The notes beneath the pieces were generated by a model. The model was not told where the DNA came from. It ran no database searches and worked only from the letters and a program-made list of their open reading frames with translations. The position numbers and the translations under genes were made by a program. Positions 1-6,071 of a stretch of DNA of 11,887 nucleotides are shown one piece after another. The DNA is from an uncultured Clostridia bacterium (GTDB lineage: Bacteria > Bacillota > Clostridia > TANB77 > CAG-508), in NCBI GenBank assembly GCA_910589185.1, contig CAJUSU010000019.1:18904-30790 (forward strand), given 5' to 3'. Every line of letters starts with the position of its first letter. Positions within the stretch are counted from its first letter, which is position 1.

Positions 1-150
1 TAATGGTGTAGATAGCCCAAACTCTTCACCATAAGCTAACCATGATAAAAATTCAACTTTAGAAGCTAATTCTCCTAATAATCCTCCTACCACTATTCCA
101 CATAATAGAAATAATATTAAAATCCATATATTTTTTTCTCTCATTGCCAT
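1..150 (-). CDS. DUF4321-type small membrane protein, partial (N-terminal 50 residues)
   Basis: The frame is open from an ATG at 150 to the window edge, so only the first 50 residues are present. The product starts MAMREKNIWILILFLLCG, continues with a Gly-rich hydrophobic helix (about residues 8-28) and then has LSWLAYGEEFGLSTPL. One N-terminal membrane helix followed by a YG-x-EFGL-S-P segment matches my memory of DUF4321, a short two-helix membrane family of unknown function common in Clostridia. A strong AGGAGG lies 6 nt upstream of the ATG at 150. The second in-frame ATG at 144 would have a 12-nt spacer, so 150 is preferred. It is transcribed divergently from mecA from its own promoter at 200-228. 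The family call rests on pattern memory of a partial protein; no function is claimed. Confidence 0.72.
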   Translation of the reverse strand, partial: MAMREKNIWILILFLLCGIVVGGLLGELASKVEFLSWLAYGEEFGLSTPL

Positions 151-199
151 TTTTTTCCTCCTTAGTATTCCCTCTCTTTGTTTTCTTATGCTAGTGTGT

Positions 200-228
200 A
201 TTATATACGCAAATAGCTTTTTTTTCAA
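200..228 (-). promoter_or_regulatory. sigma-A promoter of the DUF4321-type gene
   Basis: On the minus strand a -35 TTGAAA (228-223) and a perfect -10 TATAAT (205-200) are separated by exactly 17 nt. The expected start of transcription is near 193, giving a leader of about 40 nt that ends in the AGGAGG ribosome binding site. Confidence 0.75.
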
Positions 229-293
229 GATGTTCCTTTAGTATTTCCTGATATTTTTTGTAAAAAACTATTTTCTTTTTATTTTTGGTATGA

Positions 294-350
294 TATTATA
301 AGAATTACCATAAATTGTTGGTTTCATTTTCAGAAGAAACATAGTATAAT
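294..350 (+). promoter_or_regulatory. probable mecA promoter region
   Basis: A perfect TATAAT lies at 345-350, about 35 nt before the mecA start, but no good -35 is found 16-18 nt upstream (TTTCAT at 322-327 is weak). An alternative is an extended -10, TGATATTAT, at 291-299. Either could serve, and the sequence does not decide. The mecA ribosome binding site GGAGG (373-377) sits 7 nt before the ATG. Confidence 0.4.
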
Positions 351-384
351 ATATAGTAATATTAATATATTTGGAGGCGACCTA

Positions 385-1011
385 ATGAAGTTTGAAAAAC
401 TAAGTGAAAATAAAATACGCATTACTTTAAGTATTCAGGATTTGGCTGAGAAAGAAATTGATTTTCATGTATTTATGTCTAATTCCATTGAATCACAGGA
501 TATCTTACTTGATATGTTAGAGCAAGCAAAAAAGGAGACTGGTTTTGATCCAGAGAACTATAATTTAAAGATAGAAGCCTTAGCAATGGCTGATACCAGT
601 TTTGTATTTACCATTACTAAAGAAGTTCCTGAAGAAAAAGCCAAACTACCAAAAAAGAAATTTACCATTAAAAGAAAAAGTCTAAATCCTTCTTCTACAC
701 AGGCTGTCTATGCTTTTTCTAATTTTGATGATTATTGTTCTTTTCTTCACTTTTTGCAAGAAAGTAATTTACTAAATGATATTGTACATATCGCCGACTC
801 TGTTCTACTTTATCAATATAAAGAAAAATATTATTTATTAATGAATGGTATACATAGTGAAGTAGTAAATAAATTAAGATTTTACACAGCAATCACAGAA
901 TTTGCAAAATATATAACGAATTCAAAGGTTTTTGTTAGTAAACTTTTAGAATGTGGAAATTTAATTATGAAAGATAATGCTTTAGAGGTTGGCTTAAAAC
1001 ATTTCAACTAG
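385..1011 (+). CDS. mecA: MecA-family adaptor protein for ClpCP protease
   Basis: This 208-residue protein has the MecA layout. An N-terminal domain (about 1-85) begins MKFEKLSENKIRITLS and carries the DLAEKEIDF and ILLDMLEQAKKETGF segments. A lysine-rich linker follows (about 85-103). The C-terminal domain (about 107-205) has VYAFSNFDDYCSFLHFL, LLYQYKEKYYLLM and a final SKLLECG motif (SILLEYG-like in homologs). In Bacillus, MecA delivers ComK, ComS and unfolded proteins to the ClpC unfoldase through its N-terminal domain and binds ClpC through its C-terminal domain. Its targets in this organism are unknown. The length is close to that of Bacillus MecA, and the ATG follows GGAGG by 7 nt. It is monocistronic, convergent with the M23 gene, and followed directly by the double palindrome. 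Confidence 0.85.
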   Translation: MKFEKLSENKIRITLSIQDLAEKEIDFHVFMSNSIESQDILLDMLEQAKKETGFDPENYNLKIEALAMADTSFVFTITKEVPEEKAKLPKKKFTIKRKSLNPSSTQAVYAFSNFDDYCSFLHFLQESNLLNDIVHIADSVLLYQYKEKYYLLMNGIHSEVVNKLRFYTAITEFAKYITNSKVFVSKLLECGNLIMKDNALEVGLKHFN

Positions 1012-1016
1012 CTGTA

Positions 1017-1128
1017 AAGATGTCAGTTAAGGGACGTATGTTCAACTGACATCTTATTCTTTTATCTATCTTATATCCTTAAATAATAAAAATGTCAGTT
1101 GAACATACGTCCCTTAACTGACATTTTT
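1017..1128. repeat. double palindrome: two inverted 31-bp self-complementary units (REP/BIME-like)
   Basis: Unit 1 (1021-1051) and unit 2 (1093-1123) are perfect reverse complements of each other; the arms extend to 33 bp (1020-1052 and 1092-1124) with a 39-nt centre. Each unit is itself a hairpin with a 15-nt loop. Unit 1 pairs 1017-1028 with 1044-1055 (12 bp); unit 2 pairs 1088-1100 with 1116-1128 (13 bp). Both stems contain TGTCAGTT/AACTGACA, and the loops carry GGGACGTATG or its complement. The whole region could also fold as one long cruciform. It fills the gap between two convergent stop codons, as repetitive extragenic palindromes do. I see no further copy in this window and no Y1 (RAYT) transposase. 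Confidence 0.8.
1088..1128. terminator. bidirectional intrinsic terminator between mecA and the M23 gene
   Basis: A 13-bp stem, AAAAATGTCAGTT (1088-1100) with AACTGACATTTTT (1116-1128), is T-rich on leaving from either side, as expected for a terminator serving both convergent genes. The preceding hairpin at 1017-1055 could add to termination of mecA. Confidence 0.7.
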
Positions 1129-1131
1129 CTT

Positions 1132-2154
1132 TTAATAAATATAATTTTGTGGGTCTTGTAGTACTCCATTTACTCTAATTTCGAAGTGTAAGTGTGGTCC
1201 TGTTGAATACCCAGTAGAACCTACTTTTCCAATTACTTGACCTTGTGCAACTGATTGCCCAACTGAAGATAATAGTTGGCTACAATGTGCATATACTGTT
1301 TGTACTCCATTGCCATGTGATACAATAACCATATATCCATAAGAATTATTCCATCCAGCTGTTGTAACTGTTCCTCCTGCTGCTGCTTTAATTGGCGTTC
1401 CTGAAGGTGCCGCTACATCTAAGCCCCTATGTCCATATCCTCTACTACCAAAACGTGTAGTAATAATTCCTGATATAGGCTTAATTAAGGCAACTCCAAG
1501 ATTTATTTTTCTACTAGAAGAACCTGTAACATTTCCTCCTGAAACAACGGATTGTGTACTTACATTATTCGCAACATAAGTCACTTTTGGAGCTTCATAT
1601 AACTTTGATACACATTTTTCCACTGATGTGAATTTCTTTAATTCTGTATCATATTTTTCTACAATTCCAACTTCTTTTTGATTCTGACTTTTTTTCTTTT
1701 TTAATTCAGCTATAACCTTTTCTGCTTCTTCAAAAGTTTCTACATAAACCTTTTCTTTTTTGTCATCTGTTATAGCATAATATTTATAATATTTAGTTCC
1801 ATTTTCAGTTACCTTACTATAAATTTCCTCATCATTAGCAGTAATATCTTTTTTTAGTAAACATAATGTATATTCAGGAACTGAATCAATCTGTGCAAAT
1901 GCAATATCTTCTTCTGTATTTCCTTCCATATAATCATTAATTCTTGCTTGTAATTGACTTTTGTTTTCTGTATACCCTATTACTTCTCCATTTACGGAAA
2001 CTGCATAAGTAGGTTTATAAAAAACTGCTACTGCTGTAATAATAAGAAATATGGATATAATCACTAAAAAGGTATATTTAATTGTGGTTCTAAAGTACGT
2101 TAAGCACTTCTTAAAAGCGTTAATGATAAACAACTCCTCACTTTTTAAATTCAC
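1132..2154 (-). CDS. membrane-anchored M23 (LytM-type) peptidoglycan endopeptidase
   Basis: This 340-residue protein has a short cytoplasmic N-terminus and one membrane helix (about 28-48, YTFLVIISIFLIITAVAVFY). A roughly 170-residue extracytoplasmic region (starting VSVNGEVIGYTENKSQLQ) and a Ser/Gly-rich linker (about 200-215) precede the C-terminal peptidase M23 domain. All catalytic elements are present: HRGLD (H242, D246), YAHCS (H290) and HLHFE (H321, H323), so it should be an active zinc enzyme cutting peptide cross-links in the cell wall. Without a cleavable signal peptide it is probably a signal anchor. The listed start is a GTG at 2154 with no Shine-Dalgarno, lying where transcription is predicted to begin. 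GAGGAG (2139-2134) sits 9 nt before an in-frame ATT at 2124, so the true protein may start about 10 residues later. The substrate bond is not predictable from sequence. Confidence 0.88.
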   Translation of the reverse strand: MNLKSEELFIINAFKKCLTYFRTTIKYTFLVIISIFLIITAVAVFYKPTYAVSVNGEVIGYTENKSQLQARINDYMEGNTEEDIAFAQIDSVPEYTLCLLKKDITANDEEIYSKVTENGTKYYKYYAITDDKKEKVYVETFEEAEKVIAELKKKKSQNQKEVGIVEKYDTELKKFTSVEKCVSKLYEAPKVTYVANNVSTQSVVSGGNVTGSSSRKINLGVALIKPISGIITTRFGSRGYGHRGLDVAAPSGTPIKAAAGGTVTTAGWNNSYGYMVIVSHGNGVQTVYAHCSQLLSSVGQSVAQGQVIGKVGSTGYSTGPHLHFEIRVNGVLQDPQNYIY

Positions 2155-2160
2155 GTTCTT

Positions 2161-2189
2161 ATTTTATCGCAAATTTAAAAATTTGGCAA
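2161..2189 (-). promoter_or_regulatory. sigma-A promoter of the M23 gene, with a palindrome in the spacer
   Basis: A -35 TTGCCA (2189-2184) and a -10 TAAAAT (2166-2161) are 17 nt apart. The spacer holds a perfect 7-bp inverted repeat, CAAATTT-N2-AAATTTG (2170-2185), that touches the -35 box and could be a repressor operator. The predicted transcription start is about 2156-2153, at the annotated GTG codon. Confidence 0.6.
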
Positions 2190-2204
2190 GTGCTTATCAA
2201 AAAT

Positions 2205-2450
2205 TTATTGCTCTAATTCTGTCTTTACAGTTTGTATTTCCGTAATAGTTGCCTTTTGCGCTGGTTGATAATATCCTTTAGTTTGTGCAACTTTAAATAG
2301 TTCATATTGGAAACTTTCATCTCCATTTCTAATTTGTTGTAAAGTTTGTCTTAATTGCATATTTTCCGCTTCTGAGATAGCTGTTTGATAGGCTGTTAAA
2401 TCAGCTTTTACACTACCTAAAATGTCATTAACCATTGTTTTTTCATCCAT
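2205..2450 (-). CDS. CotF-family spore coat protein (81 aa)
   Basis: This small, soluble, mostly helical protein has the hallmarks of the CotF (Coat F) family as I remember them: DEKTMVNDILGSVKADLT, LRQTLQQIRNGDESFQYELFKVA and KGYYQPAQKAT. Family members are structural proteins of the endospore coat or associated with the spore surface, and fold as ferritin-like helical bundles. The ATG at 2450 is preceded by GGGAGG with 7-nt spacing. It is the second gene of a two-gene operon, 18 nt after the stop of the 62-residue coat gene. There are no Cys residues and no membrane segment. Its presence is the clearest sign that the host sporulates. Confidence 0.85.
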   Translation of the reverse strand: MDEKTMVNDILGSVKADLTAYQTAISEAENMQLRQTLQQIRNGDESFQYELFKVAQTKGYYQPAQKATITEIQTVKTELEQ

Positions 2451-2468
2451 AAAATTTCCTCCCTAATT

Positions 2469-2657
2469 CTAATTATTTAAAAATGATAATAATTTTTGTT
2501 TTGTGTTAAGTGCATCTTGTGCTGATTTTGCAAACATTTGCTTAATTTGTGGGTCTACAGCTTGTGATGAAAATGTATTTAATTTTTGATAAGCTGTTTC
2601 ATGTGCTCCTATTAAATGTCTTAAATGTTGTAATTCTAATTGATTTAAATTTGGCAT
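2469..2657 (-). CDS. small CotF-like spore coat protein (62 aa)
   Basis: The product MPNLNQLELQHLRHLIGAHE...DPQIKQMFAKSAQDALNTKQKLLSFLNN is a two-helix protein. It resembles the short spore coat proteins that, from memory, are found next to CotF-domain genes in Clostridia. The N-terminal LRHLIGAHE stretch and the DPQIKQMF turn are the recognisable parts. It is the first gene of the operon with the 81-residue CotF protein, and the two probably work as a pair in the coat. AAGGAAG lies 10 nt before the ATG, a slightly long spacer. The promoter lies in the 120-nt gap after pcrA; a candidate forespore-type promoter is listed separately. Confidence 0.8.
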   Translation of the reverse strand: MPNLNQLELQHLRHLIGAHETAYQKLNTFSSQAVDPQIKQMFAKSAQDALNTKQKLLSFLNN

Positions 2658-2694
2658 AAATCTTCAACTTCCTTTCTTTAAAATAATTTAACAA

Positions 2695-2724
2695 AATTAT
2701 TCTCTTTTTCTTTCTCTTTTATAC
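2695..2724 (-). promoter_or_regulatory. candidate sigma-F/G-type promoter of the coat operon
   Basis: On the minus strand GTATA (2724-2720), a 15-nt spacer and GAGAATAATT (2704-2695) match the Bacillus sigma-F consensus as I recall it (GYWTA, 15-16 nt, GGNRANANTW) with one mismatch in the -10. No sigma-A promoter is evident in the same gap. The region is purine-rich, so a chance match is possible. If real, it places the coat operon under forespore control, with a leader of about 30 nt. Confidence 0.4.
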
Positions 2725-2728
2725 ACAA

Positions 2729-2759
2729 AAAACGCAAATAAAATTTTTATTTGCGTTTT
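2729..2759 (-). terminator. intrinsic terminator of pcrA
   Basis: A perfect 15-bp stem pairs 2729-2743 with 2745-2759 around a minimal loop, with ACGCAAAT/ATTTGCGT at its core. On the minus strand it is followed by TTTTTT, 20 nt after the pcrA stop codon. Confidence 0.8.
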
Positions 2760-2779
2760 CACTCTTAATTTATTCATTT

Positions 2780-5098
2780 CTATTCAATAATTTGTAAACC
2801 TGCAAATTTTGCCATTAATCGCTTATGTCCTGATTTATCAAATTGAATATCTAGCTTATAATCGTCTCCTTCTTCTTCCATCTTTTGAATAATTCCTTCT
2901 CCAAATTTTTTATGATAAATTCTTTGTCCTTCTTGATATTGTGAAATATCTACACTATTGCTTGCTTGTTTTTGTTTTAAAGAATCCAAGAAACTTTCAG
3001 CAGTTCTATAATTATAGGAAGTAGCCGTCATTTTTGGTGTTTCATCTGTATCTAGCTTGTATGTTTTCACTTTTCCGCCACTAGTGTAACTACTTTCATT
3101 CATTGCTCTTCCCGCCGCTGCTTTGCCATATTCCCATTGGTAACCTGAGTCTTCAAATTTCTCTTCTACTGTTTCAATATTTCCATCTAGCAAGTCATCT
3201 GGAATTTCTTTGATAAATCTAGAAATCGCATTATAACTAGTAGAACCAAAAATAGTTCTATGTTTGGCACAAGTTAAGTGTAAGAATTGTTTTGCTCTAG
3301 TAATTCCCACATAAAATAGTCTTCTTTCCTCTTCTAATTCTTTTGGCTCACCTATTGATTTATATCCTGGGAAAATTCCTTCTTCCATTCCTATTAAGAA
3401 TACTGCTGGAAATTCAAGTCCTTTAGCACTATGTAGAGTCATTAATGTAACACTATTATCTGCATCTTCTAAGTTATCTACATCACTAGATAATGTAATA
3501 CTTTCTAAAAATTCTGCTAAACTATTGTCTGCTGATTCTTCTTCAAACTCAATTGCTACTGTTAAGAACTCCTCTAAGTTCTGAATTCTACTTTCTGCTT
3601 CTACTGTATTTTCTGTCTCTAATGCTTTTGTATATCCCGTTTTATTAAGTGTCTCTTTTAATAACTCTGATATACTAAGTTCCTGTCTTTTTAATCTTAA
3701 TTCTTCTATTACTTGAATAAACTCATCTGCATTCGCTTTAATTCTATTTAATCCATTTTCTTCTGCATGTTTAATAATTTCATACATAGAGCTTCCCGTT
3801 TGATCTGCAATTTGCTGTACATGATCTAAACTGGTTTTGCCGATTCCTCTTTTGGGTTCATTGATAATTCTTTTTAAAGAGATATTGTCTGACGTGTTGT
3901 GAATGAGTCTTAAATAAGCAATAGCATCTTTAATTTCTTTTCTTTCATAGAATTTTACACCACCAACTACTTTATATGGGATATCTTCTCTTCTTAAAAT
4001 ATCCTCCACTGCTCTTGATTGTGCATTCATACGATATAGTATAACAAAATCTTTGGGTTTTAGGTATTCTTCGGTTTTTAAATGCTGAATTTGCTGTACA
4101 ATGTAATTTGCTTCATCATATTCATCTTCTGCTTGATATAAAGCTGGGATACTTCCCTCTTCATTTTCTGTCCATAATTTTTTTTCATATTTATTTTCGT
4201 TATGTTTAATGACTGCATTTGCTGCTTTTAAAATATTTCCTGTGCAGCGATAGTTTTGCTCAAGTTTAATAATTTTAGTTCCTGGAAAGTCTTTTTCAAA
4301 GTTTAAAATATTGCTAATATCTGCTCCACGGAAGCTATAAATTCCTTGGTCATTATCACCTACCACTGTAATATTTCCATAACGTGAGGCTAGAATTGTA
4401 ACTAATGTAAATTGCGCTTTATTAGTATCTTGATACTCATCTACTAATACATAGTGAAATTTTTCTGTGTAATATTGTAACACATCTGGATTGCTAGATA
4501 ATATTTCAATGGTGTCATTGATAATATCATCAAAGTCAATGGCGTTATTTTCTTTTAACCTTCTTTGGTATAGTTCATAAACTTGTCCTATTTTTTCTCT
4601 ACGATAATCGCCTGCATATTTTGTTTGATATGCTTTTGGTGTTAACATTTCATTTTTAGCATTACTAATTTCAGCCAGAACACTTCTATCCGTAAACATT
4701 TTGTCATCTATGTTTAATGTTTTTAGGCACTCTTTTACTACAGTTCTTTGGTCTGAAGTATCAAAAATTAAGAAGGAAGTATCAAATCCTATTCTATCAA
4801 TAAATCTTCTTAAAATACGTACACAAATAGAGTGGAATGTTCCCATCCACATTTCCTGTGCAACATCTCCAACAATCCCTTCTACTCTTTGTTTCATTTC
4901 ACTAGCTGCTTTGTTCGTGAAAGTAATGGCTAGAATATTATATGGTTTTACATTTTTTTCTGATATTAAATATGCTATTTTATGTGTTAATACTTTTGTT
5001 TTTCCGCTTCCTGCTCCTGCTATTACTAAGCATGGACCTTCAGTTGCTAATACTGCTTCTTTTTGTTTATCATTTAAACCTTCGATTAAATCTTGCAT
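2780..5098 (-). CDS. pcrA: ATP-dependent DNA helicase PcrA (UvrD/Rep family, SF1A)
   Basis: This 772-residue protein has all the SF1A motifs in order: Walker A AGAGSGKT (27-34), Ia ITFTNKAASEM (58-68), Walker B VLVDEYQD (217-224), III GDNDQGIYSFRGAD (247-260), IV QNYRC (281-285), V TLHSAKGLEF (554-563) and VI ERRLFYVGITRA (591-602). The C-terminal 50 residues (YQEGQRIYHKKFGEGII...) form the Tudor-like domain through which PcrA/UvrD contacts RNA polymerase. PcrA is a 3'-5' helicase acting in nucleotide excision repair, plasmid replication and conflict resolution, and is usually essential in Bacillota. The length is normal. AGAGGA lies 6 nt before the ATG. It is monocistronic, with its own promoter and terminator. 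Confidence 0.96.
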   Translation of the reverse strand: MQDLIEGLNDKQKEAVLATEGPCLVIAGAGSGKTKVLTHKIAYLISEKNVKPYNILAITFTNKAASEMKQRVEGIVGDVAQEMWMGTFHSICVRILRRFIDRIGFDTSFLIFDTSDQRTVVKECLKTLNIDDKMFTDRSVLAEISNAKNEMLTPKAYQTKYAGDYRREKIGQVYELYQRRLKENNAIDFDDIINDTIEILSSNPDVLQYYTEKFHYVLVDEYQDTNKAQFTLVTILASRYGNITVVGDNDQGIYSFRGADISNILNFEKDFPGTKIIKLEQNYRCTGNILKAANAVIKHNENKYEKKLWTENEEGSIPALYQAEDEYDEANYIVQQIQHLKTEEYLKPKDFVILYRMNAQSRAVEDILRREDIPYKVVGGVKFYERKEIKDAIAYLRLIHNTSDNISLKRIINEPKRGIGKTSLDHVQQIADQTGSSMYEIIKHAEENGLNRIKANADEFIQVIEELRLKRQELSISELLKETLNKTGYTKALETENTVEAESRIQNLEEFLTVAIEFEEESADNSLAEFLESITLSSDVDNLEDADNSVTLMTLHSAKGLEFPAVFLIGMEEGIFPGYKSIGEPKELEEERRLFYVGITRAKQFLHLTCAKHRTIFGSTSYNAISRFIKEIPDDLLDGNIETVEEKFEDSGYQWEYGKAAAGRAMNESSYTSGGKVKTYKLDTDETPKMTATSYNYRTAESFLDSLKQKQASNSVDISQYQEGQRIYHKKFGEGIIQKMEEEGDDYKLDIQFDKSGHKRLMAKFAGLQIIE

Positions 5099-5138
5099 TT
5101 GTTTTCCTCTTTCTATCTATTTATATTTCTGCTTTCTT

Positions 5139-5168
5139 ATTATACATATAATCAAAATTGAAAGTCAA
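5139..5168 (-). promoter_or_regulatory. sigma-A promoter of pcrA
   Basis: A -35 TTGACT (5168-5163) and a perfect -10 TATAAT (5144-5139) have an 18-nt spacer. It lies 41 nt upstream of the pcrA ATG. No clear terminator separates it from the preceding ZIP gene, so readthrough from that gene is possible. Confidence 0.68.
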
Positions 5169-5193
5169 TGCTTTTTATTAAAACTTTTGTTTT

Positions 5194-5937
5194 CTATATC
5201 GACATTGCGAAAATTCCAATTAGCAATCCTAACATATTTCCTATTGCTGTCATTCTTCCATGATATAAGTTATTTGCTTCTGGAATTAGCTCTCCTGAAA
5301 CAATATAAATCATGGCACCACCTGCAAAAGCCAAGCACATAGCAATAATAGTTTGTGAAATTCCTCCAATAAGTGCTCCAAAAAAAGCACCTATTCCTGT
5401 TGTAATTCCTGATAGAACAACATAAAAAATAACCTTACTAGTTTCCATTCCTCCATTTTTCATAGGAACTGCCATTGAAATTCCCTCTGGAATATCATGA
5501 AGACAAATAGCAATCGCTAGTGATAACCCTAATTTTAATGATGCCCCAAAACCGGACCCAATTGCTAATCCTTCTGGAAAGTTATGAAGTGCTAAACCAA
5601 TACTAACAATAATTCCTGTTTTCAGTAAAGTATTCTTATTGCCCCTAAATCTAGTATGATTACTAAATTTCTTGTCTACTACCATATCACAGAAAATCAT
5701 TAAAATAATTCCTAGTATAATTCCTAAAAAAGCTATTGGTAAATTTGCTAGACTAAATGCTTCTGGTAATAAATCAAAGCAGACTATGGCTATCATTAAT
5801 CCTGATGCAAACGCTAAAATAAAGCTTAAAAATTTATTAGAAGTATTTTTAAACTTTATTCCTATAATCCCTCCAATAGTAGTTCCAAAAGTGCCAAAGA
5901 ATAATCCTATTAATGTTGTTTTTATAATTTCATTCAA
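5194..5937 (-). CDS. ZIP-family divalent metal transporter
   Basis: This 247-residue integral membrane protein has about eight hydrophobic helices and the ZIP signature motifs. HNFPEG (118-123) in helix IV and HDIPEG (147-152) in helix V form the binuclear metal site. DLLPEA (55-60) and ELIPEA (216-221) provide further acidic residues. ZIP proteins of this GufA/ZupT type import Zn2+ and sometimes Fe2+ or Mn2+ across the cytoplasmic membrane; the metal cannot be assigned here. There is no His-rich loop, only KFSNHTRFRGNKN between helices III and IV. The start is TTG, since no in-frame ATG or GTG fits; AAGGGAG lies 8 nt upstream and is part of a hairpin (5941-5998). It follows the sigma/anti-sigma operon by 134 nt without an obvious separate terminator and could be co-transcribed with it. 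Confidence 0.9.
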   Translation of the reverse strand: MNEIIKTTLIGLFFGTFGTTIGGIIGIKFKNTSNKFLSFILAFASGLMIAIVCFDLLPEAFSLANLPIAFLGIILGIILMIFCDMVVDKKFSNHTRFRGNKNTLLKTGIIVSIGLALHNFPEGLAIGSGFGASLKLGLSLAIAICLHDIPEGISMAVPMKNGGMETSKVIFYVVLSGITTGIGAFFGALIGGISQTIIAMCLAFAGGAMIYIVSGELIPEANNLYHGRMTAIGNMLGLLIGIFAMSI

Positions 5938-5940
5938 AAT

Positions 5941-5998
5941 GAAAACTCCCTTCCAAAATAGAATGGCTTTCTTCTATTTTATTTAATCGGGAGCTTTC
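5941..5998 (-). promoter_or_regulatory. leader hairpin that sequesters the ZIP gene ribosome binding site
   Basis: On the minus-strand RNA GAAAGCUCCC (5998-5989) pairs with GGGAGUUUUC (5950-5941) over 10 bp with one G-U. Inside it AAAAUAGAA (5980-5972) pairs with UUCUAUUUU (5963-5955) over 9 bp with an 8-nt loop. The outer 3' arm contains the Shine-Dalgarno GGGAG and runs into a U-rich tract (UUUUCAUUUU) before the UUG start codon. The element could therefore act as a translational switch, a transcription attenuator, or the terminator of the upstream operon. It matches no riboswitch family that I recognise. Confidence 0.6.
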
Positions 5999-6025
5999 TT
6001 ATTCATTGTTTATTTATTTTCATTA

Positions 6026-6057
6026 CTTATACATTCACTAATATCTGGTTCTGTCAA
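6026..6057 (-). promoter_or_regulatory. possible promoter of the ZIP gene
   Basis: A perfect -35 TTGACA (6057-6052) is followed by TGTATA at 18 nt (6033-6028) or TATAAG at 20 nt (6031-6026). Neither combination is ideal. If used, it would give a leader of about 80 nt containing the whole SD-sequestering hairpin. Confidence 0.4.
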
Positions 6058-6071
6058 AGCTTCTTCTATTT

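Noticed and set aside
4701..5342. Plus-strand 213-codon frame across the 5' end of pcrA and the 3' end of the ZIP gene
   Set aside because: It is antisense to two confidently identified genes and its promoter, with low-complexity Leu/Phe/Ser content and no ribosome binding site.
5931..5933. ATG as an alternative start of the ZIP gene
   Set aside because: It is out of frame and reaches a stop after three codons; the TTG at 5937 with AAGGGAG 8 nt upstream is the only workable start.
5672..5986. Plus-strand 104-codon frame antisense to the ZIP gene
   Set aside because: Reverse-strand shadow of a membrane protein gene with no start signals.
5941..5998. Known metal riboswitch (for example a Mn2+ yybP-ykoY or NiCo element) upstream of the ZIP gene
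   Set aside because: The element is too short and lacks the conserved loops of those families; it is a two-stem hairpin, so it is described only as a leader structure.
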